From assembly GCA_025531455.1 (NCBI GenBank), contig JAMYHL010000002.1, forward strand, positions 620,001 to 684,000: a DNA stretch of 64,000 bases. Direction: 5' to 3'. The notes under the pieces were generated by a model, which had not been told where the DNA came from, did not search any database, and saw only the letters and a program-made list of their open reading frames with translations. The DNA is from Apiotrichum sp. Y4204. Its lineage: Eukaryota > Basidiomycota > Tremellomycetes > Trichosporonales > Trichosporonaceae. The position numbers and the translations under genes are program-made. How positions within the stretch are numbered: position 1 is the first letter of the stretch; each line of letters opens with the position of its first letter. Shown one piece after another: positions 11,315 through 21,995 of the stretch.

Positions 11315-13468
11315 TTAGAGCTTAGCGACACGCTTGACGATGGTAGGCGAGTCGGGGTACGGGTCGAAGATAAGGGCGTTGACGGGGTTGGCCTGGGCCT
11401 TTGCGAAGAGGTCCTCGTAGACGCGTCCGTCCTTGCGGCCAAGGGACGAGTTGAGCTGGAAGTCGGAGAAGGCCCACGCGTCGACGAGCGAGATGGCGTG
11501 CGGGCGGATCTTGTCGAGGAGCGCCGAGATGGCCTTTGTGCGCACGAGCGTGATCTGGTTGGTGGTGGTGGCACCGGCGGTGAAGAACTCTGCGGCGTGG
11601 AGCTCGAGCGTGTGCAGAGCGTACAGGCGGAAGAGATCGCGGAGGACCTCGGAGGTGGAGTCGCCGACGCTGCTGGAGACACGGGCCGGGTCGGCACAGA
11701 CGGCGTCGTAAAAGTTGCGGACGACGAGGTACTGCGAGTGGGCGGTGGAGAGGCGCCAGAAGTGGACGAGGAGCGAGTTCCACGACTGCTTCTTCTCGTC
11801 ACGGAGACGGAGCGCCTCGAAGGTGAGGTAGGCGGTGCGCCAGGCAAAGGCGGCGACAATGTCGGCGTCGTTGTTGAGCAGGTCAAAGGCGGCACCAGTG
11901 TCCTGGCGCTTGAGGTAGTAGGTGAGGATGCGGGTGGTCTCGTTGTCGGCGGCCTTGCCGTCGAGGACAGCACGGGCGTTCTTGAGGAGGTAGCGGGCGA
12001 CTTGCTGGGTAAGCATGTAGTTGTCGCCCTCCCAGGTGGCAGTCGGGAGGTAGTCGGCGTACCAGGTGCCGATGCCCGAGTAGGACGAGTAGCCGTGACC
12101 TCCGCATGCGCGACGGCACATCTCGAGGCCGTCGACGGCCATGGTCGAGCCGAGGGCCTTGAGACCACACGAGGTGGCGTGGAGGTCGGCGAGGAGGTCG
12201 GCTCCGGGGTTGAGCTCCTCAGGGCCGGCGCTGCGCTTGGAGATGCCGCCAGAGAGGTTCTGCTTCATGGCAGCCTGGTTGGCCTCGTAGAGGTCCATCA
12301 TGCCGCGGCCAGTGAAGTGGAGAGCGTAGGTGGCAGCAAGGAGGGGAAGGAGACGGAACTGGACCATCTTGTAGTTGAGGACGGCAGTCTCGCCGCCGAC
12401 ACCAGCCTCCTCGGCGTCGCGGTCCTGGAACTGGCGACGAACAGCGCAGTAGCGGGTAGCGATGGCGACACCGCGGGCGAGCGACGAGCCCGACTCGAGA
12501 ACAATGTGGGAACGGACCCAGGTGAGGGTGCCGTAGATGAGCGAGGGGGAGCCGACGCGGCGGTACTCTGAGGTGTTGGGGTCGACCATGTTGAAGCGGG
12601 CAAGCATGTTGGCGTGGGGGATCTTGACATGGTTGAAGAGGAGGAAACCGTTGTCCATCGAGCTGTAAGATTAGTACCCGGACTGTCACGGACGGCGATA
12701 ACGGCTGATAGGCCGTTATCTCTCGGTGACTCACTTGTAACCAAACTTGGGTCCGATGTCGCCGACATAGATGTTCTCAAGAGGCTCGTGCGACTTGAGG
12801 TCACGGATCTGGCAGACAAAGGGGTGGGGGCCGTACGACTTGCCGTTGATGATGAGCTGGGCCATGACGACGGCGTGGTTGGCAGTGCGGCCGAGCGAGC
12901 CGATCCACCACTTGGAGGCGGTGAGGGTGGGCGAGTTGAGGACGAAGGTCTTGTCCTGGGGCGACCAGGTGGCGGTGGTCTCGAGGCCGCGGACGTTGGA
13001 GCCGTGGCCGAGCTCGGTCTGCGCGTAGCAGCCAATGTACTGGTTTGCCTCTGCCTTTTCGAGGAAGAGCTTGTGCTGCTCCGGGGTGCCCTGCTCGCGG
13101 AGGGTGACGAGGAACATGCCGTCGTGGAGGCCGTAGACGTTGGGCTCGCCGGCAAGCGTCGCAGCGACCTTGTACTGCTCCTTGGACCAATTGTGCTTTG
13201 ATGCGAGGCGCTTGAGCTCCTTTCCGCGGGCGAGGGAGCGCTGGATGCGGTCCACACGGCCCATGGAGAGAAGCTCAGTCTTGTCGAATACCTTTTGCGC
13301 GGCAATCACCTCTTCGATGTTGTTGTGCTCCTCGAGGGCCTCGCGCGTGTGCAGCAGCTCGGAGAGGCGCTGAGTGTCGACCGACGAGCCGGAGCGCTCG
13401 GCAGCGAGCAGGTCGGCACCCTGCGGCGCGGAGGGGACAAGCTTCTGGACCCAGGAAGGAGGCGACAT
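11315..13468 (-). CDS. POX1: Peroxisomal acyl-CoA oxidase
   Basis: Two exons (13468-12735, 12662-11315) give 693 aa, the usual acyl-CoA oxidase length. The enzyme performs the first, FAD- and O2-dependent step of peroxisomal beta-oxidation, yielding trans-2-enoyl-CoA and H2O2. Visible signatures are YAQTELGHGSNVRGLETTATW (FAD/acyl-CoA-binding middle domain), KWWIGSLGRTANHAVV, CRRACGGHGYSSYSGI, and WEGDNYMLTQQVARYL with the glutamate expected to act as catalytic base. The C-terminus is AKL, a canonical type-1 peroxisomal targeting signal. The ATG at 13468 gives MSPPSWVQKLVP; the frame is open upstream but those residues are not family-like. The next gene on the same strand is a CoA ligase, so both may act in one peroxisomal catabolic route (inference). 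Confidence 0.95.
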
Positions 13469-15085
13469 GGTGTAGATGTGGGTACAAGTGTGATGGGGGA
13501 GTGGTGATCGACTGATCAGGTGCATGTCTGGTAATATACTGGCTCGCTCAGGTAGGCCACGGAGCCAGTGGTTGCCTCCCCATCTCAAGTCCGCTGACCG
13601 ACCGGAATGAGTGGTGGTGCGGTGGGGGTGGTGCCGCTGGAGTATGTGGGGTAAATGCATGCCTGGCCGGAAGCCGAGTCCGCCTGCCGTGCCTCAATGT
13701 CACCGACCACCGATATGGATACCGAGCAATGTCAGCACAAGTTCTTCAGAGTCCCGCAAGCGAGCCATGGTGTTCGCGAGCACTCAGCGAGCGAGCATCC
13801 AGGGCACAGAGAGAAAAGTTATCGGCATTGCAGGTCGGCAAGCACCGACGGCCGACGGTGATGATGGGGGGATGAACGGCTGCGGTGGTGGGCTTTGCTC
13901 GCATCCCGCATCGCTACGGCCGGCCCGGCTAAAGGCGCTGCGTGCGATCCGGCGCGGGCCGCGCACAGAGAATATCTGCTGTATGCTCGGTTTAGCGACA
14001 TCCAGGCTCGTCGGAGTTGGCCGACAGCCAAATCCGCAGGTCCGGGTGGATATGGGATGTAGGGAGACGGCCACAATCTCCCATTGTCCCGCAGCGATAT
14101 CCTGTGCATGTCGTGCTGATTCCAAGCTTTCCTATCCGGGTCCCGGCCCGCCAAGCGCGGGATGGTGGGGATATCCGCTGCGAGGTCGCGAGATCGCGAG
14201 ACTATTGGGAGACAGCACCCACAGTGACATGGGCCCCGGCGGTGGGGGCGGGGTTGGGGGGCGGGGATGCGTTCCGTTGTCCGGAATTCTGGCATCCCTC
14301 GTGCCGGAGAACGGAGTAGCGGAGACGAGGCAGGTATGCCCGAAGCTGACTGGCACGATGCTGGCGTTGAGCATGAGTAATGCTGACGTTGTCAATACAT
14401 ACTTCCGCGATCTTTCACTGTACATACACAGACGCAATCCCTCCTTGAGCGGCATAGATCTCCAACACAGATCGACTGACGAGGAGCATGGCTGACGAGA
14501 TACAGCGAGCACGGTGTCCTCTCCACCCTCACTCTTATTCCTTCTCGGCTTTCAATGTCCATGCCATGTCTTACTCGTCCAGGCTCTGGCGGGCCACCAA
14601 GCATGTGTCCAAGAAGCCCAGAACAGAGTAAAGCCGGTGACGACCGGCGGTTGCGCGTGTTGAACCCAAGTGGGTTGCGCACGAGGTGGTGTGCATGCCA
14701 TGGTCACACGATCGCGACGAACCCCATCAGATGTCATCTCAATCTTGCCTCTTGCCATCTCAATCCTGCCACGGGCCAGCGCCGATTGGCAGCTGATATC
14801 AGCAACAGGCCATGTCAAACAACATTCAAGCTGTACGAGCTGTGACGACAACTTCATGCATGCCCATATCGCCCTCATTCCGAGCGCGATGCGGGTTCTT
14901 ACAACTCTCGCTCCCCGATCGTCAACCAGTTCGGGTCGGCAGCTGCACCGGCTTTCGGCTATCAGCAAGTGCCCAGCGGGGCGTGTGAGACACGCGACTG
15001 ATGTTATGAACTGAACACACACCTCAAAGTGCTCATCAGGGGCCTGAACAGATGCATAACTATAGGTACAACGTGACTTCTGACC
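13469..15085. other. Intergenic, 1.6 kb
   Basis: Upstream of the oxidase and downstream of the CoA ligase. The longest frame (13611-14495, plus) is Gly/Arg/Cys-rich and without a domain; its composition follows the local GC content. No RNA gene or mobile element recognised. Confidence 0.4.
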
Positions 15086-17048
15086 TTAGAGCCTGGGGGC
15101 CGCGCCCTTTCCGTTAGCGGCGGCCTCGTCCATCTCCCTTTGCGCGGCGTCGCGGATGTTCCTGCGGAGGATCTTGCCGCTGGCAGTCTTGGGGATGGCG
15201 TCGAGGAAACGCACACCGCCGCCGAGACGCTTGTGGCGCGCGACGCGGGCCGCGAGCCACGCAATGATCTCGCGCTCGAGCTCGGCGTGGTCGCCGTGCT
15301 GCCCCGAGAGCACGACGTATGCGCGCGGCAGCTCGGTCGCCTGCGCCCGGTCGTACACGCCAATCACGCACACATCCGCAATCTTCGGGTGCTGCAGGAG
15401 CATGTCCTCGAGCTCGGCAGGCGGCACCTGGAAGCCCTTGTACTTGATGAGCTCCTTGAAGCGGTCGACGACCTTGAACCAGCCCTCCTTGTTTCGCGTG
15501 AGCACGTCGCCAGTCTTGAACCAGCGCCCGTTCGGGTCTGCGTGCATCGTGGCCTCGGTCGCCTTGGGGTTGTTGAGGTAGCCCTTCATCACACACGGCC
15601 CGCGGACCCAGAGCTCTCCGGGCTCGCCGTCCGCCGCATCCTTGCCGTCCTCCTGCACCAGACGCGCCTCCCAGGTGGGGATGAGCTTGCCAACGCTGCC
15701 GCCCTGGCCGTTCTCGTCGCGGGTGAACGTCGTGATGATAGGCGAGGTCTCGGTGAGGCCTGGTGTCAGTGGTGTTGTGGGGTGGGACGGGCGATCGATG
15801 ACCAGTAAAGCACAAAAGCGTATGCTTATCGCGATGCGCCTTGGCTTCTGGAAGCAAGGACTGCGCCTTGGAATGACACTCACCATAGCCCTGGGTGATT
15901 CGGGTCTGGGGGAACTTCTTGATGAAGGCCTGCGCGAGGTCCTCTCCGAGGGGCGCAGCAGCAGAGAGAATGGTGCGCATGCAGGAGAGGTCGTAGTTTT
16001 CAGTGTTTTTGCTCTGGAGCATAGTGATCATGATGGGGGGGACGATGAGGATCTGGGTGATGCGCTGCATCGCGATCGCGCGCAGCATCGCAACCTCCTC
16101 GTAGCGCGGGAGGAAGACGACGGGGACAGCGTTCGTCAGCGGACGCTGGTTGATGATGAGGACACCCTGGAGGATTAGCAGCCATCACACTCCGTGAATT
16201 GCCCAATACCCACATAGATATGGCTGTTCGGGAGGACACCGAGGACCTTGTCGCGGCCCGAGACGAGCTTCTCACCTCCGGCGTTGAAGGCCTGGAGCTG
16301 CGAGGTCATGTTGTAGTGGGTGGACATGACGCCCTTGGGGAGACCGGTAGTGCCCGACGAGTAGCAGAGGAACACGGGCTCGTGCACCTGCTCGCCCTCG
16401 AAGCGCTCGGGAACGCCGGGCTTGCCACCCATGAGCTCAAAGATGGAGCGGTAGGGGCAGCCCTCGGGCTTGTCGGGCGGGTAGCACAGAAGGACGACGC
16501 GCTCGGGCGGGAACTCGCGCTTGAGCATCGGGCGAGCCGCCTCAAACTTGGCGAGGTTGGCCGTGTCCAGGAAGATGACCTTGGAGCCCGAGTCGTTGAG
16601 CTGGTGCGCAATCTCGGAGGGCTCGCTGGGGATGTCAGCATTCTGTATCTAATTGCCGGTGTCTGTCTCGTTCCCGCCGTTTCCGCACGCTGCGCGCTGC
16701 GCGCTGCACTCACTATGCCCAGTTGGCAGGGGTCATGACCATGCCCGCAGCCATGAGACCGAACCAGGATGCGATCCAGCCGAATCCGTTCAGGCCCCAG
16801 ATACATCCGGCGTCGCCGCGCTGCAGGCCGATGGAGCGGAAGCCGGTGATGAGACGGAGTGCCTGCTCCTTGAGCTGGCCGCGGGTGAGGGTCGCGCCGG
16901 TGTAGCCGTCAATGTAGGCCGGGAGCCCCGGGTCGAACATGGGCACGGGGGACTCGCTGGCCGTCGCCGGAAAGTGGTACTGGAACAGCGAGCATTTGGG
17001 GAGCGGTGGGCACGGGTGCGCCGAGGTGTAGATGGTTTCCCTGGACAT
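15086..17048 (-). CDS. 4-coumarate-CoA-ligase-like acyl/aryl-CoA synthetase (ANL superfamily)
   Basis: Four exons (17048-16714, 16625-16214, 16166-15884, 15759-15086) give 567 aa, typical for 4CL-type enzymes. The protein is expected to adenylate a carboxylate with ATP and then form its CoA thioester. Motifs in order: CYSSGTTGLPKGVMSTHYN (AMP/ATP-binding P-loop), NSHIYG, QGYGLTETSPI (A5), GELWVRGP, GRWFKTGDV (A7), FKVVDRFKELIKYKGFQVPPAELE (A8 hinge and linker), and IPKTASGKILRR with the catalytic lysine (A10). The C-terminus is PRL, close to but outside the canonical SKL-type peroxisomal signal. The A5 region is split by a 124-nt intron. The substrate could be a hydroxycinnamate, another aryl acid or a medium/long-chain fatty acid; sequence alone does not decide. 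The acyl-CoA oxidase lies downstream on the same strand. Confidence 0.9.
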
Positions 17049-17217
17049 GGTGGAAGTGACTATGGGACGGGGGTGGGGATGGGAGAGATGGAGGAGAGAA
17101 AGGAGAAAGAGATAGCGATGTGGTGGCCTGGTATCATATGTAGGTGGGGCGAGACGTTGGCAGCTGATATCGATGCGCCACTCTAGTACTGTGCTAGAGG
17201 AACGAAGAGTGCCGGTG

Positions 17218-17259
17218 TTGCTGCTGCTGCTGCTGCTGTTGCTGCTGTTGTTGCTGTTG
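17218..17259. repeat. CTG/TTG trinucleotide repeat, 14 units
   Basis: An uninterrupted run of CTG and TTG triplets (CAG/CAA on the minus strand), about 170 bp upstream of the CoA-ligase ATG. No open frame reads it as poly-Gln in a believable gene, so it is probably a promoter or 5'-leader microsatellite. Confidence 0.85.
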
Positions 17260-18912
17260 CTAGATGCTGCGCGCGGAACTGTTCTGCAGCGCGGCTAAAC
17301 TGAGATTGTGAACATTGGGCTCTGGTCTCTCTGGGATTGCGGGGCCAGACTGTGGGGCCGCCTCGGCTTCGGCTACTAACCCCAGCAATCCATACATCTT
17401 CACATTTGCCTCTCTTCAGCCGACGCAAAACGAGGGGCTTGCAGTTGCTAGACCATACTGGCTGTACGCATTGCACGCGCAGTGGGAGGGTCCGCTAACC
17501 AGACAGAAACTCTATTTTCATCCCTACCCCCGCGCTCCATTGTCCCCTGCGGCTTGTGTCTCTGTCTGTACCGCTGTCGGCTATGGAGCGGGGATATAGA
17601 GGCCCCAGCCGCCAAGAACACCGTGCCTTGTGTCTCTCTTGCTCGGTTGGAACTGCCACGCTGCCATCCCATCCAGCCAGCAGCCCAGCAGGACAGCAGC
17701 CCAGCAAGTGAAACGCTGTGGTCCGGCATGCCCGGCACGATCGAGGTCCTTGCTCCCCAATCACCCTGGGTGCCGTCGCGTATACCGTGCCCATCCTGGA
17801 TATCAGCGCCAGCGCCAGCAGCACAGCCTGTAATCCGGATGTGTACCCCGCCGTTTATGGATTTGTATACCTTGCTCGAGCTTGGCGCCGGTTGAGACCA
17901 ACCTCGGCCCGGCCACGTGTGGGGTTCAGTGCCGCCCTGCGTGCTCTGGCTGCCCTGGAGACATTGCCGCTGCGAGCGCTGTGAGCTGCCCACCTCACGC
18001 ACCTTGGAACTGCGAGCATCATCTGGACGCCAGATGGCAAGCCCCGTCCGTGCCCCTCCAAAAATATACAATGCGGGGTTGCGCTCATTCCTCCAGTCCG
18101 CGGCCGGCCGCGCTCGAGGCCAGCGACGAGCGCAGGTTCTACAAATGTCCTCCAGGATCCCAGGATGCAGATGTACAAATGTCAGGATGCAAGCGGCAAG
18201 CGCGGTGCTGCGGTAGTCTGTGCGGCAGGTGTGCGGCAGGCGTACTGCAGTGCATCCCCGGTTCACGCCACGCTGGCTGAGACACACCCGCCGAGATGGC
18301 ACCACACGCATCTGCGTCCCAGAGCTCAAGCTCACGAGCTTGCAACCGCCCTCGTGCACTGCACTGAAACAGCGTGATCCCCACATTCCCCAGGATCCCA
18401 GAGTGTCGGAGTTCTCGCCCGATCTTGCCCCGCCTGATACACTCGTGTTGTGTTATCATGAATGGATGTCAGTGATCCGCGGTATGATGCCTTTGTCTGT
18501 ACATACTGCCTGCAGATCAGTGCCGCTATGGATGAACTTCGGACCTCCCGCAATCAACAGTCTACGCGCCGCACGCCCTGGGAATAACGACGACGACGGC
18601 TTCGACGGCGACGGCGGCAACCCCATGGGACTCCCGTGGGGGCGGAAGATGTTCGGCGGCTCCGTCGACACACAGGCCATGTCATTGGCGGTGCCCTTCG
18701 TACCCTTCGGTTATCTGGATCAGCCACCGCCGCCCCCCGGGGCCATCACCCGCGCATGAAAGCGGACATGGTGCATGATGCATGCCGCATAGATGCTGCT
18801 GCAGTTGCTGGTTGCTTGTCCCGGTGTGCGCCATAAATCGACGATCGACGAGTCCATCTCCTATATTCATGCATGCCGACGTCTACGTATATTCTTCTCT
18901 CCCTACTGTCCT
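17260..18912. other. Intergenic, 1.65 kb; possible small plus-strand ORF near 18533-18759
   Basis: Long frames on both strands (17448-18386 minus; 18220-18759 plus) lack domains. The best candidate for a real product is the in-frame ATG at 18533, giving about 75 residues with a run of Asp/Gly and a Pro-rich tail, but I have no family for it. CAGC-rich repeats lie around 17675-17706. Confidence 0.3.
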
Positions 18913-19590
18913 CTACTGCACATCCTCGCTGTTGATGACGGTCCCAAACGCGTCCCCAAGCTCAGCAAGCACCATCTTGCGCACCTCCTCACCCGTAGCG
19001 CCGGGGATGTCGCGGTCGCCAATCGCGTCCCCGGCAATGAGGACATCGTACCCGCGCTGCGCGGCCTGGCGCGCCGTCGTGCTCACGCACACGTGCGCCA
19101 TGTATCCCACGAGCACGAGCTTCTTCAGCCCCGTCTTGCCGATGATTGCGTCGAGCGGCGTGTCGGCAAATGAGCCCGGGTGCTTCTTCCCCATCACCAC
19201 CTCGTTCGCGCTCCCTTGAGGAGGCTGCAGCTCGGGGAACTCGGCGCCGAGCGGCGTGCCCGGCGTGAAGACCGGTGCGCCCTGTGGTGTCTGTTGTCAG
19301 TTTCTGATTAGGGGGGAGATAAAGTGCTAGCGTCATCCTGTCCAGATAATGCTTGGCGGAAAAGTTCATTAGCTGCTCACCTCGTGCACAATGTGGACAA
19401 TGTGTCCCCCGTCGGCGCGGTACCGCTTCATGAGCTTCTCGATCGCGGGGCGCGACGTCGCGGCATTCGTGACTTTGAGCAGGCCGTCAGCGTACTCGCC
19501 CTGCGCGTCGATGATGAGGAGGACCGAGTCCTTCGTGGACGCCGTGGACGGCTGCACGCCGAGCAGCTGGCGGAACGACTTGGCGGACAT
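18913..19590 (-). CDS. Isochorismatase-family cysteine hydrolase
   Basis: Two exons (19590-19381, 19281-18913) across a 99-nt intron give 192 aa, the normal size for this fold. The catalytic triad is complete: Asp28 in LLIIDAQGEYADG, a lysine of the MGKKHPGSF stretch (Lys102 or 103), and Cys135 in GYMAHVCVSTTARQAAQRGYDV, followed by the DAIGDRDIPG block. Members hydrolyse isochorismate, nicotinamide or other amides and ureides. The VCVSTTARQA context is typical of generic fungal isochorismatase-like hydrolases rather than a proven substrate class. It has no signal peptide, so it should be cytosolic. A TATAAATA box lies about 80 bp upstream. Confidence 0.88.
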
Positions 19591-19668
19591 GTTGTGTACT
19601 GGGTTGGAGCGCGGAGCGGTCGGTGGGTAGAGCTGGGCTGGTCAAGGCCATGTCCGCTGCTTCTCCTG

Positions 19669-19676
19669 TATTTATA
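19669..19676 (-). promoter_or_regulatory. TATA box of the isochorismatase-like gene
   Basis: TATAAATA on the minus strand, about 80 bp upstream of the ATG at 19590. Confidence 0.55.
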
Positions 19677-20348
19677 CCGGCAGCGATCGGGTAATCTGCC
19701 TGAACACCTGCGCCACAGTTGAGCTGCCAAGGCATAGGTTGACAAGCGACGGCTCGCTCATACGTATGTGGGTGCATTTGTCAGATGATCAGATACATGA
19801 GCGGGATGCAGCTACGGTGGTACAAGTGGTTTGAAAGACGCATGCGCGTCGCGCGTTTGATGTCTTGGTCACGTATCAGTCAGCATGAGACATTCGGGAG
19901 ATCGGGAACTTGGTAAACTCGAAACACTCTTCTGGAAAACGCCGAGTCTGAGTCTGAAGTTCAACATATTCTGTTCCTCTGATCTCTTGTTGATCACCGT
20001 CATCAAGCCACAGCTCAACTCCCGCTCGTCATCGAGACCAATCGCGCCTCTATCGTTGTCTCATCTCGCTTGAGCGTCTTAGTCAGGACACGGTAGAATC
20101 TTCTAACTACACACGATCAGGGGTACCCCACGATCAGTGCCTCTGAGACGCCGGAGGGGCAAGCTGTGTGAAGGGTGAAGTGGTGGAGGAAATTCAACAG
20201 CCGGCTTCCGAACCCTCGACGTCACCACACACAACTTGAACAGACCAAAACTGGTTCACCGCTCACGACATCTGCGTTCAGCGATTTGTCCGCCTTTCAC
20301 ACTACCCATGACCCCACCCATTTACTTCCATCCGATACCCACCTGGGA

Positions 20349-20932
20349 ATGAGGTATATATACCCCTCAGAACACCCCCGCAAGCTCACAACAGCGCGCC
20401 TCTCCGCCTCTTCTTCGGCATCGACCTGCCCCCCGCCGTCCGCGAGCACGTCGCGCGCTGGCGCCGTCCCCTCAACCTTCCAGGAAGTAGCACGCCAAAC
20501 GCAAATCTACACCTGACACTCGTATTTCTCGGCGCGGTCGGACCCTCCGAAGTAGACGCACTGCGGGGCATGGCGGCCGCCATCCGCTTTCGGCCGTTCG
20601 AGATCCGCCTCGACCGCGTGCGCAGGTGGCGCAACGGCATCCTCTTCCTCGCCCCTTCGCGTCCCCCGCGGCAGATATTCGATCTACACGCGGCGCTCGA
20701 CGCTGGTGTCCGGGAAATGGGCTACGCGACCGACGAGCGGCCGTACGCGCCCCACCTCACGCTTTCGCGGGGGACGCCGTTCCTCGAGAACATGCCGCGG
20801 TGTCCCGCCTTTCGTTGGACCGTTGATCGCGTCACGCTGTTCAGTTCCGAGGTGGATGAGCGGGGGCGCGTCGTGTATCCCGCCATTGGGGAGTGGTTTG
20901 CGGACGGGGTGGAGATCGAGCAGGGACCATAG
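20349..20932 (+). CDS. LigT/ThpR-type 2H phosphoesterase (RNA 2',3'-cyclic phosphodiesterase)
   Basis: The model has a 5-nt first exon (20349-20353, ATGAG), a 41-nt intron (GTATAT donor, CTCAC branch, CAG end) and exon 2 at 20395-20932. The 180-aa product begins MSAPLRLFFGIDLPP, exactly the bacterial LigT/ThpR style and length. Both HxT motifs of the 2H fold are present: HLT at 41-43 (NLHLTLVFLG) and HLT at 122-124 (YAPHLTLSRG). The family opens 2',3'-cyclic phosphates at RNA ends; the bacterial enzyme also has weak 2'-5' ligase activity. No in-frame ATG exists upstream of the conserved start without splicing, which is why the tiny exon is proposed. A TATA-like run overlaps the intron, so the mRNA start needs mapping. 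This is probably an acquired bacterial-type gene (inference). Confidence 0.85.
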
Positions 20933-21063
20933 AAGATTCTTTGGTGAGAGTCAAAGGAGGTCCTAACTGACCGCTCAGTGTTATTTAATCTATATCTGTA
21001 TCATCATCCACATCAGCATTATCACTTATCTCCATCATCAGCAGCCAGCAGCCAATGTGCCAG

Positions 21064-21096
21064 AGCACCAGAATACCAGAACATCAGAACATCAGA
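21064..21096. repeat. Short tandem repeat (CAGAACAT-like units)
   Basis: Four imperfect copies of an ACCAGAATA/ATCAGAAC-type unit just upstream of the tRNA-Asn gene; no coding context. Confidence 0.5.
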
Positions 21097-21204
21097 CACC
21101 GACCTCGCCCTCCAGCATCGCAACTCCTCATCCCCCTCCGCCATTCCCTCCTCGCTGACCGCCGCGGATCGCCACTGATCGCCGCACCGCGCTCGCGGTC
21201 ACCG

Positions 21205-21312
21205 GACTTCGTGGCCAAGCTGGTTAAGGCGTCCGACTGTTATCTGCTGTGCTCCGGCACACGCAGCAGCGGCGGAATCGGGAGATCGAGAGTTCAAACC
21301 TCTCCGAGGTCG
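21205..21312 (+). tRNA. tRNA-Asn (GTT) with a 34-nt intron
   Basis: Exon 1 is 21205-21242, the intron 21243-21276 and exon 2 21277-21312. Acceptor GACTTCG pairs with CGAGGTC; discriminator G; D arm GCC-AAGCTGGTTAA-GGC; anticodon stem TCCGA/TCGGG; loop CTGTTAA with anticodon GTT; T arm GAGAG with TTCAAAC and CTCTC. The intron interrupts directly after position 37, the canonical nuclear site. It can fold into a CTGCTG/CAGCAG stem topped by TGC-TCCG-GCA. A T5 run follows at once and fits RNA polymerase III termination. Confidence 0.93.
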
Positions 21313-21319
21313 GTTTTTG
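21313..21319 (+). terminator. Pol III T-run terminator of tRNA-Asn
   Basis: The sequence after the discriminator is GTTTTTG, a T5 run directly after the mature 3' end. Confidence 0.7.
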
Positions 21320-21940
21320 TCCTCACAGCGGAGGCTGTGACGGCGCTATGCTGCTCGTCATCTCACGGATCACGGAAGGAAGAAGGTCAGATAGAGGTAC
21401 GAGTTGCCAGCATCTGACCGGAATAGCCCCCATGTGACCGCCAGCTGGTATGCTCACCTTATCACGCTAATATTGAGGCACCAAAACGACTCACCAACCA
21501 CCCTGGGCATTCCATCTGCGTCGCTGACACATTCGTACTGGTCGTGGCGCGTTGACCGGATATGATCTCGGGGCTGACCTTGCCATGGTTTCCGATGGTC
21601 GTTTCATGTCGCATCGCTACGCAACGCGCAACGCGACGTGACGTGACGTTCCTCGGACCTTGGAGCTGTTTCCAGGACACTCGCAGAGCTAGAAGCTACC
21701 GAGCCAACTGGGGCCGAACTACAACATATACCCCTCAGCATGCAAGTGCTCGTCGTCCACACTGACATCAAATCAGTCACATTTTTATTGCTCTTTCGTT
21801 CATTCCGCGACCCACAATCACTCTGGGGTCTTCGATTCCGCATCGGGTTCGTGCCTCGCTCCACGTCGTCATGCACTTTTGGCTCAGGGGGCATTGGAAT
21901 GCTTTGTTGCAAACTGTTGACGACAAGGAAAGGAGAGGGG

Positions 21941-21947
21941 ATATAAG
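21941..21947 (+). promoter_or_regulatory. TATA-like element of the Cys-rich secreted protein gene
   Basis: ATATAAG, 49-55 bp upstream of the ATG at 21996, followed by a purine-rich then pyrimidine-rich leader. Confidence 0.5.
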
Positions 21948-21995
21948 AGGACAGTCTCTTCGTCTTCAAGAGGACCCCCCACATCCCTCATCAAC

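Noticed and set aside
11264..12571. 435-codon plus-strand frame opposite the acyl-CoA oxidase
   Set aside because: Antisense shadow of a GC-rich coding exon; the low-complexity Gly/Val/Glu composition is typical of such frames.
13611..14495. 294-codon plus-strand frame upstream of the acyl-CoA oxidase
   Set aside because: No recognisable domain, starts inside a probable promoter, and similar frames exist on the other strand.
17218..17259. Triplet repeat as a poly-Gln coding tract
   Set aside because: The Gln frame is not part of a plausible open reading frame joined to the ligase; the ligase start at 17048 is well supported.
17448..18386. 312-codon minus-strand frame in the intergenic region
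   Set aside because: No domain, erratic composition (Arg/Trp/Gly/Cys mix), competing frames of similar length on the plus strand; consistent with chance in GC-rich DNA.
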